From Candidatus Melainabacteria bacterium (GTDB taxonomy: Bacteria; Cyanobacteriota; Vampirovibrionia; Obscuribacterales; Obscuribacteraceae), in NCBI GenBank assembly GCA_003151275.1, contig PLXC01000081.1:1-48959 (forward strand): a DNA stretch of 48,959 nt. Direction: 5' to 3'. Every line of letters begins with the position of its first letter. Position 1 is the first letter of the stretch. The position numbers and the translations under genes were made by a program. Positions 7,275-16,265 of this stretch are shown here, piece by piece. The notes beneath the pieces are model-generated. The model did no database searches and was not told the DNA's origin. It was given only the letters and a program-made list of their open reading frames with translations.

Positions 7275-10052
7275 ATGGGTGCCGGGCTAGATAATACAGG
7301 CGATAGAAGACCTTTAACGCCGCAACAAACGGACGAGACGACTAACGCTCTTCTGGCGGATGGGTCTAAGAAACAGCCTTGGCGGCCAACCACTGAATTA
7401 GCCGCGAATACAACGCCAACAACGGATGCAACGATTGGGGCTCCTCTTCAGGGTGCCGCCACGCAAGACGTTTATCAAAGAACCGATCAGCCATGGCGAG
7501 CTACTTACGGTCAGGTCGCGCCCGCCTACACCGGTGGCGATCAAACACAACAACCTCAGACAACAACAACGAGCAACCAACCATGGCGAGCTGGCTACGG
7601 TCAGGTCGCACCTGCTTATACTGGTGGCGATCAGCAACAACAGCAACAGCAGCAACAACCGCAGAGTGGCGGACAGGTTTGGCGCCCGGGTTATAACCAA
7701 GTCGCGCCTGGCGCAAATAATGGCGCTGATCCGAACCGCAACGGGGATCAGTCAACCGGACCGAAGTGGCAACCGAATCAAAATCAACCAAGCTGGAGTT
7801 CGCCTGGTCCTGCCCAAAATCCTATAGCTCAACCCGGACAGCCTGGGCAACCTGGACAGCCAGGACAACCAGGACAACCAGGACAACCAGGCAACGGTAA
7901 TAACTTGTACGATCCTAATCGCACAGACATCAATCTTGGTCTGCAGAAACAAATTGGTTTCCCCGGACAGATGGTGATCGGTGGACTGAGTGGTCTCGCA
8001 TTTGGTGGTCCGGTTCCGTGGATCTTAAATCGTACCGCTGATACCATCTTGGTAACACCAGAAGCCAGAGCCACTGCGCGCAACGGCGCACCGGTAATTG
8101 CTGAGAATGGCCTGGGCGGGAAAGTGTTGCCAGAAACATGGCGCAACGGTATCAATTCAGCAGGTGACCGCGTCAATGCACTCCGAGACCGCGTCACACC
8201 TGCGACCGACGGCGCTTTGGCGAAAGGCGCAAAATGGTATCAAGATCACTTTGACTCGAGATATTTCCGCAGCAACGACCTCGTCTTGCAACAAAACCAG
8301 TTCACAACGTTAGATAGCCAAGTCAACAAACTTCTGACGGAAACGACAAACAAAGTCGCTGCGCTCACACCAGCAGATGCTACGGCGATGTCGAATATGA
8401 CCGACGCGCAAAGAGCAGAGTTGCGCCAGGTTCAAAGCCGTCAAACTTGGTTGAGCAGTGAACAATGGACACAAAACGGTACCAAGCAATTAGAAAATCT
8501 CCAAGGTGAGTTGAACCTGAACAAGGGTCTCTTCACACCCGCGGAAATGAAGTTGCTCGCAGACCGTCAAACAGCCAGAGCAAGTGTCGTTGATTTGAGT
8601 CAAACTAAAGAGCAAAAATTCTTTGGCGATAACCCTGGCGGCAATTTCGTCAAAGGCGCAGCTTTTGTCGGTTTGACGATGGTTGCAGACCACTATCTCG
8701 ACAAAATATTCACTGGCAAAGATCACCAAGATGGTTTGACCAACAGCAGCATGACCGAAGCAATACCGCTAGTTGGCGGAATGACCACGTCATGGAACAC
8801 AAATGCGCTCCTTGTGCCGCTGGCATTCACCGCAGGCGGATTCAGCCGCCAAGGACTGGTCACAAAAGCTCTTTATACTGGCGCCGCTCTGGTCGGTGGC
8901 AAGGTGTTAGATAAACTCTTGCCGGCAAGCGATCATCAGTCGTACAGCAACTGGCTTAGACCAACTGGTTTGGACTCTGTTTTGATGGGTGCTGCATTCT
9001 TGATGCCGGCCGCTGAGAACAAGACACGGCTAGCTATGATAGGCGGGGCCTGGGTTGCAGGAAGAATCTATAACATGTTCGAAGGTCCTTCCAAAGTCGA
9101 CGTCAAAAACGAAGGCTTTGATCGCATGAAGACTGACATGAAAGACCGCACAAGCGGTTCAATGAACGCAGCGATCGACAGCTTCAAAAACCTTGGTGAA
9201 CAAGATAATTACGCATTGAGACTCTATACCTCTGATTGGTTAAGACCAAATCGTCAGTACGACGGTATGCTTAGCGCCTTCAGAGGTGCAGTCATTCTCA
9301 CTGACGCCTTTGGTGAAAGCAGGTTAGATAAAGGTACATTGCTGCCGGGATCGCAGAAGGACTTCATCCTTCCTGGCAAAGACTTGGATATCGGGGGACA
9401 AGCTCTGCGAGCTCTGCTGATCGCCAAAGTAAATGTGGATCGCGCAAAGCAACAGACGACAAACGAAATGGGTAAAGACGAGAAGGGAAGCAAAGTTTCC
9501 GCCTCTGAACTCACAGATTTGGATCAAATCGGCAATCGTGTTAACTCTGTCATACAAAACAAAATCTATGGCAAGCACGACATCCAAGGCGCAGTCAATG
9601 ACTTAGCCGACTTCTATAAAGGCAATGAAAAAGACACCCTCTTGATGAAGATGGATCTCGACAACAGCCTGGCCTTAAATCGCGGCGGCACGAACCCTCA
9701 ATTCACTGCTAAGTTGTTCCGCGACGAAGCCTGCCTCTTACTTGCCATCGCTCAATTGAAGGCAAGCGGTCCAGATGCTCTCGGTGCACAAGATGTTCTG
9801 TACGGCACAGCCGCTGGACGTCAAACACCGTACAACAACGGACAGCCTCGTGGTTACGACGGTGCGCTCGACGCAATTGCCTTAGCCAAACAGATGGATC
9901 CAAATAATCCAGATAACGCTCAACTCGAACAGATCGCTCAAGGTCTGAAAGCGAAGTTGCCTCAAGCGGTTCAAAATCAGCAGTCCAATCCGCACTTCAA
10001 CCCATTGAACGTTAACGATCAAGTCAACAACCCTGGCAGCACTAAGCGCTAA
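7275..10052 (+). CDS. Large repeat-rich protein of unknown function with hydrophobic segments
   Basis: A 925-residue protein. Residues 1-215 are low complexity: three degenerate repeats built on QPWRxxYGQVAPAYTGGDQ, a run of nine Gln, and a collagen-like (GQP)n stretch. The rest is a folded region with several hydrophobic glycine-rich segments (MVIGGLSGLAFGG, FVKGAAFVGLTMVADHYL, ALYTGAALVGGKVLDKLL, LAMIGGAWVAGRIYNMF) that could be membrane-associated. No signal peptide is seen. The ATG at 7275 is fixed by an ideal GGAGG 8 nt upstream; a TTG at 7257 would overlap that site. I recognise no family. The methyltransferase-like gene starts 9 bases after its stop, suggesting cotranscription. The Gln/Pro/Gly-rich N-terminus suggests a scaffold, surface or polymerising protein, by composition only. 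Confidence 0.85.
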   Translation: MGAGLDNTGDRRPLTPQQTDETTNALLADGSKKQPWRPTTELAANTTPTTDATIGAPLQGAATQDVYQRTDQPWRATYGQVAPAYTGGDQTQQPQTTTTSNQPWRAGYGQVAPAYTGGDQQQQQQQQQPQSGGQVWRPGYNQVAPGANNGADPNRNGDQSTGPKWQPNQNQPSWSSPGPAQNPIAQPGQPGQPGQPGQPGQPGQPGNGNNLYDPNRTDINLGLQKQIGFPGQMVIGGLSGLAFGGPVPWILNRTADTILVTPEARATARNGAPVIAENGLGGKVLPETWRNGINSAGDRVNALRDRVTPATDGALAKGAKWYQDHFDSRYFRSNDLVLQQNQFTTLDSQVNKLLTETTNKVAALTPADATAMSNMTDAQRAELRQVQSRQTWLSSEQWTQNGTKQLENLQGELNLNKGLFTPAEMKLLADRQTARASVVDLSQTKEQKFFGDNPGGNFVKGAAFVGLTMVADHYLDKIFTGKDHQDGLTNSSMTEAIPLVGGMTTSWNTNALLVPLAFTAGGFSRQGLVTKALYTGAALVGGKVLDKLLPASDHQSYSNWLRPTGLDSVLMGAAFLMPAAENKTRLAMIGGAWVAGRIYNMFEGPSKVDVKNEGFDRMKTDMKDRTSGSMNAAIDSFKNLGEQDNYALRLYTSDWLRPNRQYDGMLSAFRGAVILTDAFGESRLDKGTLLPGSQKDFILPGKDLDIGGQALRALLIAKVNVDRAKQQTTNEMGKDEKGSKVSASELTDLDQIGNRVNSVIQNKIYGKHDIQGAVNDLADFYKGNEKDTLLMKMDLDNSLALNRGGTNPQFTAKLFRDEACLLLAIAQLKASGPDALGAQDVLYGTAAGRQTPYNNGQPRGYDGALDAIALAKQMDPNNPDNAQLEQIAQGLKAKLPQAVQNQQSNPHFNPLNVNDQVNNPGSTKR
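7488..7886 (+). repeat. In-frame coding repeats (QPWR units, poly-Gln, GQP units)
   Basis: Three units of about 90-96 bp start near 7488, 7578 and 7674; the first two are nearly identical at protein level. A CAR-rich Gln run sits near 7634-7665, and six 9-bp units of the form CCAGGACAA lie at 7833-7886. The last units are identical at nucleotide level, so copy number probably varies between strains. Confidence 0.85.
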
Positions 10053-10061
10053 AAGTGTCTT

Positions 10062-10727
10062 ATGCTCGTAAAGCTAGCAGGTTTGTGTGCGGGAGTATTG
10101 CTCTATGCAGCGATAGGCTACGGAGTTTTCTTGTTAGCTGGCAGGCGCGATCTGCCATTTTTCTGGGCAGTGCTTAGCAGTCAGATTTTGATTGGCACCG
10201 TCGGATCTCTGATGCTTTCACCCGAGCTGATCGCCGAACGAGTTCGACCGAAGGGTAAAGACAAAGATCCATTTGGTGTCCTAGTTTTGAGCGTGCTGTG
10301 CGTTGCTCAATTGGCCATTGCTGCACTCGATGTAGGCAGGTGGCATATTACTGACAATGTTCCTTTCACGCTTCAATGTGCTGCTTTTATTCTCCAAACG
10401 CTGGGCTGGATTGCATTCTATTGGTCCATGTTCACTAACAAGTTTTTTTCCTCGGCGATCAGAATCCAAGAAGACCGTGGTCAAATAGTTGTCAGTTCGG
10501 GACCTTATCAATATATTCGCCACCCAGGCTACGCTTTTGGATCGTTAGCTTTTATCACTGAATCAATTGCTTTTGGTTCTTGGTTGTCAGTATTGCCGGC
10601 TCTTCTGATCGCCGCCTATCTTTTTTACCGAACAATTCTGGAAGAGCGAATGTTGAATACTAGCTTGCCGGGATACACAGAGTATGCCAAAAAGGTCCGC
10701 TATCGCTGGATTCCAGGGGTGTGGTGA
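10062..10727 (+). CDS. Isoprenylcysteine carboxyl methyltransferase (ICMT)-like membrane methyltransferase
   Basis: Integral membrane protein of 221 residues with about five hydrophobic helices. It carries the C-terminal SAM-binding signature of the ICMT/phospholipid-methyltransferase group: GPYQYIRHPGYAFGSL, then EERMLNTSLPGYTEYAKKVR and YRWIPGVW. Bacterial members methylate diverse small or lipidic substrates, and the real substrate is unknown. The gene starts 9 bp after the 925-residue protein, with no clear Shine-Dalgarno sequence, suggesting translational coupling. Whether that protein is a target or partner is unproven; its C-terminus (GSTKR) is not a CaaX-type prenylation site. Confidence 0.85.
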   Translation: MLVKLAGLCAGVLLYAAIGYGVFLLAGRRDLPFFWAVLSSQILIGTVGSLMLSPELIAERVRPKGKDKDPFGVLVLSVLCVAQLAIAALDVGRWHITDNVPFTLQCAAFILQTLGWIAFYWSMFTNKFFSSAIRIQEDRGQIVVSSGPYQYIRHPGYAFGSLAFITESIAFGSWLSVLPALLIAAYLFYRTILEERMLNTSLPGYTEYAKKVRYRWIPGVW

Positions 10728-10880
10728 ATTTAAACCGATATCGGTATAAATTCTAGCGACTCAAATTAACGGCTCAAATTTCTGATCAAATTTATGTTTT
10801 GAATTGAACTAATTTTCGTTCGTCGACGTTTACCTATATAGAACCGACGAAAATCATTGCACGCCTCATCTAACGTCCAT

Positions 10881-10951
10881 GTTGAGCAGCTTGCGGAGTC
10901 GGGCAGCTTCGCTGCATAGACCCCACTAGTGTGCTTACCTATCCACGGATT
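10881..10951 (+). repeat. Dispersed upstream element, copy B (before comEC)
   Basis: Aligns with copy A: TGAGCAGCTTGCGGAGTCG, a second GGCAGCTT, TAGACCCCACTAGTGTGCT, and the terminal TATCCACGGATT (10940-10951), which ends 14 nt before the comEC start codon. Roughly 60 of 70 aligned positions match copy A by eye. The adjacent intergenic DNA (10728-10880) shows nothing else. Confidence 0.65.
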
Positions 10952-10965
10952 CACGAAGAGTATCT

Positions 10966-13113
10966 ATGTCAGCCAAAGTCATTTCCAATGCGAAATTGAC
11001 TGTACTGGCGGCTGTCCTCGCAGCCACCGGTGCAATCTTGAATAGCACCGGCGCGCCGTTGATTGTAGCGGTACTATGCTCGGTGGCATTCTTTGCAGGG
11101 CTGTATTACCTCTCCGCAAGCAAACATCTTTCCAGTGTGCTGCTCATGGCACTCCTGTCGTGCATGCCCATGGCCTACTTTGAGTATGCGCAGCAGCGAC
11201 AAAGCAAGCCAGCTTCAAACGACCTTGTGAACTTCGCCGGCAGAGAGGTGATCTTTATAGGCACTGCAAATAGAGATGAGTGCGTCGCCTCAGGTCGTGA
11301 ACTCACACTCTGTCCTAATGAATTGGTGTTTCCAAAGAAGCAGTTGCTCAGCGGCAAGACTTTGCTGACACTGCGAAATCCACAAGTTGCCTTAGCGCAA
11401 GTTTCCAATTCAGACTCCAAATTGATCCACTTGCGCATCAGAGGCTCGATCTATGCCCCTCGTGTCAATCCCCAGCCGTGGGAATACGACAAACGAAAGA
11501 AACTCGCTGCCGCTGGTATTTGCAGCATTTGCTATTTAGGAAGAAACGACCCTAGTTCTCCTGCTATTCAAATAATCGGGGGTGCTCCAGAACAACCGAC
11601 AAAAGCGAATCAGCACGAATCATTGCTAGTTCCGTGCGAACTATTAGCCGCTCAGTACGAAAACCTGATGACTAGCGGGCGCAGATTGATTGTTGAAACC
11701 CACCGCAAATACTTGCCCACCAAGCTGGCGGATCTTTTGTCTTCTATGGTCTTGGGCAATCGCGCCGTTCAATTGAAAGAAGAAATGACTTATAAGTTTC
11801 GAGATGTCGGACTGTCACACATTCTAGCGGCATCCGGATTCAATCTAACTATAGTCACAGCAATGTCATTCGCGTTGTGCCGATTTGCATCTCCTTCTGT
11901 GGTGCTGGCAAATATAATCTGCTTCTTGTCCATGTTAGGCTTCGTCTCTTTGGCGGGACCCTCTCCATCAGTGTTGCGCGCTGCGTTGATGTGCACCATC
12001 ATGCTTATTACTAGATGCGGGCAGAGAAGAATGTTGGTCTCCTCAGCGCTTGCAGCTGCTTTTTTAGTAACCGTTACGGTAGATCCACTTTGCACAAACG
12101 ATCTAGGCCTGCAACTTTCATATGCTGCTACCGTCGGCATCGTCATTGGCACAAACGCGCTAAGCGCCTATCTGTATCCAGGTTTGTCCAAGTGGAAACG
12201 GTCGATTGCTGACGCCTTTTCGGTAGTGGTCGTGGCGCAGGTAAGCGTTATGCCGATTCAACTTTACTTCTTCTGGAAGACAGGCACCATGTTTATTCCG
12301 GCAAATTTGCTGGTCACTCCGCTCGTGACACCGATGACGATAATCGGATTTGCCAGCTCCACTCTCGCTTTGCTAAATGCGTCACAATCTGCGGTTCAAG
12401 CATTTGTTGGCTACATCATTGCATTGGCCGACGCGGTGGCTTTTGTTCCACTAACGATCATGCTTTTAATGGTCAATATGCTTTCTTCTTGGGAAGCGGC
12501 AAAGTTTTCACTAGGACCACCAACAGTAGCCTGCGTCGTCTTTTACTATTTAACTTTGATCTTGTTTTTCATTTCTCTGCGTATACACAAGCGCGTTCGC
12601 TGGACAACGGCGCTGTTCTCATTGGCAATTTGCCTGTTGCTCTGGCGACCAACGCCGCCTCTTCTGACAGTGGCCAGCCTGCACAAACAACTGATTTTGA
12701 TCAATGCGGAGCATCAGGCGATCAACATTACATCCGATAAGGTTTCCGACAAAATGATTGAACGCTTCCTGGCCTTCAATGGTGCCAAACTTGCACCGAA
12801 TGTCTTTAGATATGTGCAATTGCCTTCTACACTATGCTACGTCCAATCCGCGAACTGGCTCGTGATCCTGTCCAATCCCAAAAGCGGTATAGCAATACCA
12901 GAACAGTACAATAAATTTGAGATTGAATCCTTGGTATCGAAAGTCAAATGCAATCGAGTGATCTTTCTCACCGCCAAATATTCAGCACGGACCGATCTTC
13001 CGCATCTGCCTGGATTCGAGCCGTGTGACCAGAGCAGAGAATCGCAAGTCAAAATTATTGGGCTGCGAGACGTTGACTGGGTAATGCTTTGCCGAATTCC
13101 AAACAATCCTTGA
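10966..13113 (+). CDS. comEC: ComEC/Rec2-family DNA uptake channel with divergent C-terminus
   Basis: Inner-membrane channel for single-stranded DNA in natural transformation. The order of parts is: N-terminal helices (1-75); a DUF4131-like soluble OB domain (about 85-200, FAGREVIFIGTANRDECVAS, then RIRGSIYAPRVNPQPWEYDKRK); the Competence membrane core (about 230-550) with the hallmark VGLSHILAASGFNLTIVTA, SLAGPSPSVLRAALMCTIML and QLSYAATVGIVIGTNAL; and a tail of about 140 residues. Normal long ComEC proteins end in a metallo-beta-lactamase-like domain with LDVGQGD and HxHxDH motifs. None of these is present here; the tail is LTVASLHKQLILINAEHQ and onward. At 715 residues the protein is long enough that this looks like divergence, not truncation. 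Transport could be kept while nuclease activity is lost. Confidence 0.9.
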   Translation: MSAKVISNAKLTVLAAVLAATGAILNSTGAPLIVAVLCSVAFFAGLYYLSASKHLSSVLLMALLSCMPMAYFEYAQQRQSKPASNDLVNFAGREVIFIGTANRDECVASGRELTLCPNELVFPKKQLLSGKTLLTLRNPQVALAQVSNSDSKLIHLRIRGSIYAPRVNPQPWEYDKRKKLAAAGICSICYLGRNDPSSPAIQIIGGAPEQPTKANQHESLLVPCELLAAQYENLMTSGRRLIVETHRKYLPTKLADLLSSMVLGNRAVQLKEEMTYKFRDVGLSHILAASGFNLTIVTAMSFALCRFASPSVVLANIICFLSMLGFVSLAGPSPSVLRAALMCTIMLITRCGQRRMLVSSALAAAFLVTVTVDPLCTNDLGLQLSYAATVGIVIGTNALSAYLYPGLSKWKRSIADAFSVVVVAQVSVMPIQLYFFWKTGTMFIPANLLVTPLVTPMTIIGFASSTLALLNASQSAVQAFVGYIIALADAVAFVPLTIMLLMVNMLSSWEAAKFSLGPPTVACVVFYYLTLILFFISLRIHKRVRWTTALFSLAICLLLWRPTPPLLTVASLHKQLILINAEHQAINITSDKVSDKMIERFLAFNGAKLAPNVFRYVQLPSTLCYVQSANWLVILSNPKSGIAIPEQYNKFEIESLVSKVKCNRVIFLTAKYSARTDLPHLPGFEPCDQSRESQVKIIGLRDVDWVMLCRIPNNP

Positions 13114-13222
13114 GCGAAAGGGCACCATTGCCAACACCGATATTTCCAATTAGCGGGTAAGAAATATAAGGTCACCCATGCGTACCAAGATAAGAGATTC
13201 CTGAGTGAGCAAGGAGAAGACT

Positions 13223-13675
13223 ATGAATTTTCTACAAATGCTAATGGCGTTGTCACTCACTTTCGCGCTTTCGACAGCTGCAGTAGCCGACCCGCATAAC
13301 CACCACGAAACTGGCTATGTGCCGTGGGGCACCGACGAATTTGAACTGTTCGATCTGACTCAGCCTGAACTAAAAAAAGAGTTCAAAGACAAACTTGAAT
13401 TCGATGAAAAACTCACTCATGCTTGGTTCAATCACGATCGCAGCGGTCCTCAATTCCTTTTAACGTTCTCAAACGGAAAAGTCTCAAAAATAGAACGACT
13501 GTTTATCGACGGCGGTGGTTGTAACATCCTTGGACCGACGCTCACGTCTAAGCGAGAGGCTCTCCAATTCTCAATTGATGGCTTGAGAAAGTTAAACAGC
13601 TCCGTGCCTCAATTCAAAGAGAAGTTAGCCCAGGCGCAGAAGTCCCTGAGCGCAATGTCCGTTTTGAGAAGGTAA
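13223..13675 (+). CDS. Small secreted protein of unknown function
   Basis: A 150-residue protein starting with a signal peptide (hydrophobic LQMLMALSLTFALSTAAVA, cleavage likely after AVA), followed by DPHNHHETG. The mature part is mixed alpha/beta with many charged residues and a single Cys in FIDGGGCNILGPT. The ATG at 13223 is preferred because AAGGAG lies 7 nt upstream; an in-frame GTG at 13205 would put that site inside the gene. I recognise no family. It follows comEC by 109 bp on the same strand, but no functional link is visible. Confidence 0.75.
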   Translation: MNFLQMLMALSLTFALSTAAVADPHNHHETGYVPWGTDEFELFDLTQPELKKEFKDKLEFDEKLTHAWFNHDRSGPQFLLTFSNGKVSKIERLFIDGGGCNILGPTLTSKREALQFSIDGLRKLNSSVPQFKEKLAQAQKSLSAMSVLRR

Positions 13676-13860
13676 CCCTCAATATCTCGCCCGCTGTCCG
13701 CATGCGACGCTATTTACCAAAGATCAAGAACTTGCAGAATTGGCGAATTCATTTTCTGACAGCCATGCATCCGCTACTCAAAGCCGCGTAGCAATAAGCA
13801 ATTTCATACATACGAGATACACTCTGCCGGAAGACCAAGTCTCTTTGGTGGCTAATAACG

Positions 13861-15735
13861 CTACTTGTGTGAATCGATCTGCATACTATTGCCGCATTGC
13901 TCTGGTGCCAGATCCTGCCGAGTAATTATCTGATTCAATGATTGCAAGAATTCGGTTACGGGCACATCGTGGAGTCTACATGCCTGCATGATGGTGACCT
14001 GACGTGCTACGGTTTTGCGCATCAAAGGATTAGTGACAGCGCCAAAGCCATAAGATACGAACACTGGCTGCGTATTCGGATACCAGCTCAGAACATCAGC
14101 TACCTTGTTTTCAGCGATGATTGGATATGAACAATTAGTTTGTGGCAATTCCGCAATGTTGTTTGCTTCCGCCCGCTTGCCTTCAATCATGATTGCGATC
14201 AGATGCAGTCCCCACCAGGTAAGCCCGACTACTTCGAGCGTCCCACTGATACCGACGATCGGAAAACCGGTTTGGCTCCAGTCTGTATGTATTTGAGTAA
14301 CGACTCTCATGAGGCAGCCCACATTCACAAGCAACCACGGACCCCATAATTGCGGTAGCTTGTCTGGGCGCACACCATTGAGCGTTGGCACAACCTTGGC
14401 TGCATGTCCCATTATCAACATCGATATGAAACCAACTGTAATGGCATGATTAGTTGCCCCGAGGTAGGCATGACTGAAGGGGATATGGGACAGGAACTGA
14501 TAACCGGGTAACAGCAAAAGCATTATTAGTGAGACTACAAGCCATGCATATCCTGCCTGGATAAACTTGGCGGAACGATCCGGCTCTGGAAACGGGCGCC
14601 ACAACTTCCATGCGTTTATCAGGATGATCGAGGCGACGAGGAGCATAAGCCATGGGACGACGAGAAGCGTACCTAGAATCTCGTCGTGCAGTAGCTTGTA
14701 AGAGATGAACATAATTACTTCTGCAATTACAGCTGTGCTGATCAAAACAAGAGCTGTCCAAGCTCGTCGCGAACTGATTTTTGGTAAATCAAAAATATGC
14801 GGTAGCGTTCTCAGCGAGACGCCCAAGATCATTGTGATACCTAACCCATGAAATTGCATGTCTCTAAGAGGAGGCTGGAACACGGCAATGTACCACGCAA
14901 GTTGGGCATCAGAGACTGCGCTCAAAGTGTTCCATACGTGCCAGACGTTGTAGGCTGTTGAAATAGTAAACCAAGTCAAGGCAACGAAAATAAATCCTAT
15001 ATATGGCTCCATGCTTTTGCCGCTCTGCTTGTACGTAGCAAAGATTTGCCAGGTGAAGAGAATCACTGCCGCAAGTTCGAGCAATGATCCGCATGTGGCA
15101 ACAGGCAGAGCATATTGCCAGTGATTACCGAGTGCCAGCCCGATCGATGCTGCCACAATGCCTAATAACATAGTCCAGAAACTTAGCACTGAAAGTCTGG
15201 GCGAAGCGAGAGTAGTGCGCCAAAAACGCGGAAACGCCTGGTATGCAAAGCCCATGATGAACAGTCCCATCCATCCGAAAATTTGAGCCTGTCCATGCGC
15301 GTTAATTTCATTCATCGATATACCGGTGAATGAGTGATCAATGCCGATTCTCCACAGGAGCCAGGCACCCCAGGTGGCGCCGAATGTCAAAACTACGAGG
15401 ATGCCGGCAATGAAGTAGCGTCGATATATCGTGTCTGCGACATCAGAGTCAGGAAATGAAAGCGGCGACGCACTCTGTCCAGTTGACTGAACTTGCAGCA
15501 CTGCTTCAAGCTCACAGAGCAGGTGGAGCTCATCCACCTCGTGTGCCCTGGCAAAGAACCTGATCGACTCGTAGGGTCCCATGGGACCGCCACAACCTTT
15601 CAATCCATATTTGTCCAGGACAGATCGTGTCGATGGGTGTTTGGAGATCAGATCGGGAATCATCATCTCGGCCGAAAGATCTTCTGCATGGTTGAATGTG
15701 TCTTGAACCACGGATTTATCCTCATACAAGAACAT
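13861..15735 (-). CDS. NnrS-like multi-helix membrane protein with terminal ScdA/DUF1858-like domains
   Basis: A 624-residue protein with an NnrS-like core of about 12 transmembrane helices (roughly 108-520). The core has conserved His-bearing segments: INAHGQAQIFGWMGLFIMGF, RDMQFHGLGITMILGVSLR, and TNHAITVGFISMLIMGHAAK. NnrS proteins are haem/copper membrane proteins linked to nitric-oxide stress. Both ends carry a short hybrid-cluster/ScdA-like domain: N-terminal DLISKHPSTRSVLDKYGLKGCGG and C-terminal VADVLSWYPNTQPVFVSYGF. The N-terminal copy keeps a Cys while the C-terminal copy lacks it. ScdA-type domains are associated with repair of iron-sulfur centres damaged by NO or oxidants, so the fusion suits a nitrosative-stress role. 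No regulatory neighbour is visible. Confidence 0.82.
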   Translation of the reverse strand: MFLYEDKSVVQDTFNHAEDLSAEMMIPDLISKHPSTRSVLDKYGLKGCGGPMGPYESIRFFARAHEVDELHLLCELEAVLQVQSTGQSASPLSFPDSDVADTIYRRYFIAGILVVLTFGATWGAWLLWRIGIDHSFTGISMNEINAHGQAQIFGWMGLFIMGFAYQAFPRFWRTTLASPRLSVLSFWTMLLGIVAASIGLALGNHWQYALPVATCGSLLELAAVILFTWQIFATYKQSGKSMEPYIGFIFVALTWFTISTAYNVWHVWNTLSAVSDAQLAWYIAVFQPPLRDMQFHGLGITMILGVSLRTLPHIFDLPKISSRRAWTALVLISTAVIAEVIMFISYKLLHDEILGTLLVVPWLMLLVASIILINAWKLWRPFPEPDRSAKFIQAGYAWLVVSLIMLLLLPGYQFLSHIPFSHAYLGATNHAITVGFISMLIMGHAAKVVPTLNGVRPDKLPQLWGPWLLVNVGCLMRVVTQIHTDWSQTGFPIVGISGTLEVVGLTWWGLHLIAIMIEGKRAEANNIAELPQTNCSYPIIAENKVADVLSWYPNTQPVFVSYGFGAVTNPLMRKTVARQVTIMQACRLHDVPVTEFLQSLNQIITRQDLAPEQCGNSMQIDSHK

Positions 15736-16153
15736 GATTGGGACATCTCATTTGGCAAACCAGACCTCGGACTGTTCCGAAGCCATTTCTGGACCTTTAT
15801 GTCCACTTTAGTCTCAAATGGCTGCTTTGAAATCAGTCGCTGGGATGATTCGTGCTCGCTAGCCGCCTAGTCACTCTGCTGGTGGTGGCAGTCAAGACCA
15901 CGTTTTTCTTTAGTAGTCTTTTGTGCTTAACCTTTGCTTCCAAATAAGTCTTCATTGCCACGGCTTGGTTGTGCTTTTTGTCTTTGGCACCATACCGCGA
16001 AAATATGGAACCTTTGTTTGCTGCTTCAAGTAGCGGATCCTGATATCAAGCGGCTGTTTGATTTAGTCGCGCATTAATTGCATCAATCTCTTCCGCGTTC
16101 TCGGTTGAATATAATCATCTGCCATGCCGATTGAACAAACTAAGAAGACGAGA
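15736..16153 (+). other. Gene-poor stretch upstream of the NnrS-like gene
   Basis: About 420 bp with no ORF I can support. It presumably contains the promoter of the minus-strand NnrS-like gene. No repeats or strong structures are obvious until the hairpin at 16154. Confidence 0.4.
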
Positions 16154-16187
16154 ACGAGGCATCGCACCTGCGAGCGCGATACCTCGT
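16154..16187 (+). terminator. Strong intergenic hairpin
   Basis: Arms ACGAGGCATCGC (16154-16165) and GCGATACCTCGT (16176-16187) pair with one mismatch around a 10-nt loop. A short CTATTT follows, and a longer T-run comes about 20 nt further on. No gene clearly ends just before it, so it could also be a remnant of a repeat. Confidence 0.4.
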
Positions 16188-16265
16188 CTATTTAAGCTGA
16201 TACTATTGATTTTTTTAGCTGTTTTGTTTTTCCAATCTTTGACGTCGACTTTCGTTGCGCAAGAT

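Noticed and set aside
7833..7886. CRISPR-like tandem repeats
   Set aside because: The 9-bp units are contiguous, without spacers, and in frame as Gly-Gln-Pro codons of a protein.
13740..13925. 61-codon ORF after the small secreted protein
   Set aside because: It overlaps the 3' end of the NnrS-like gene on the other strand and has no binding site.
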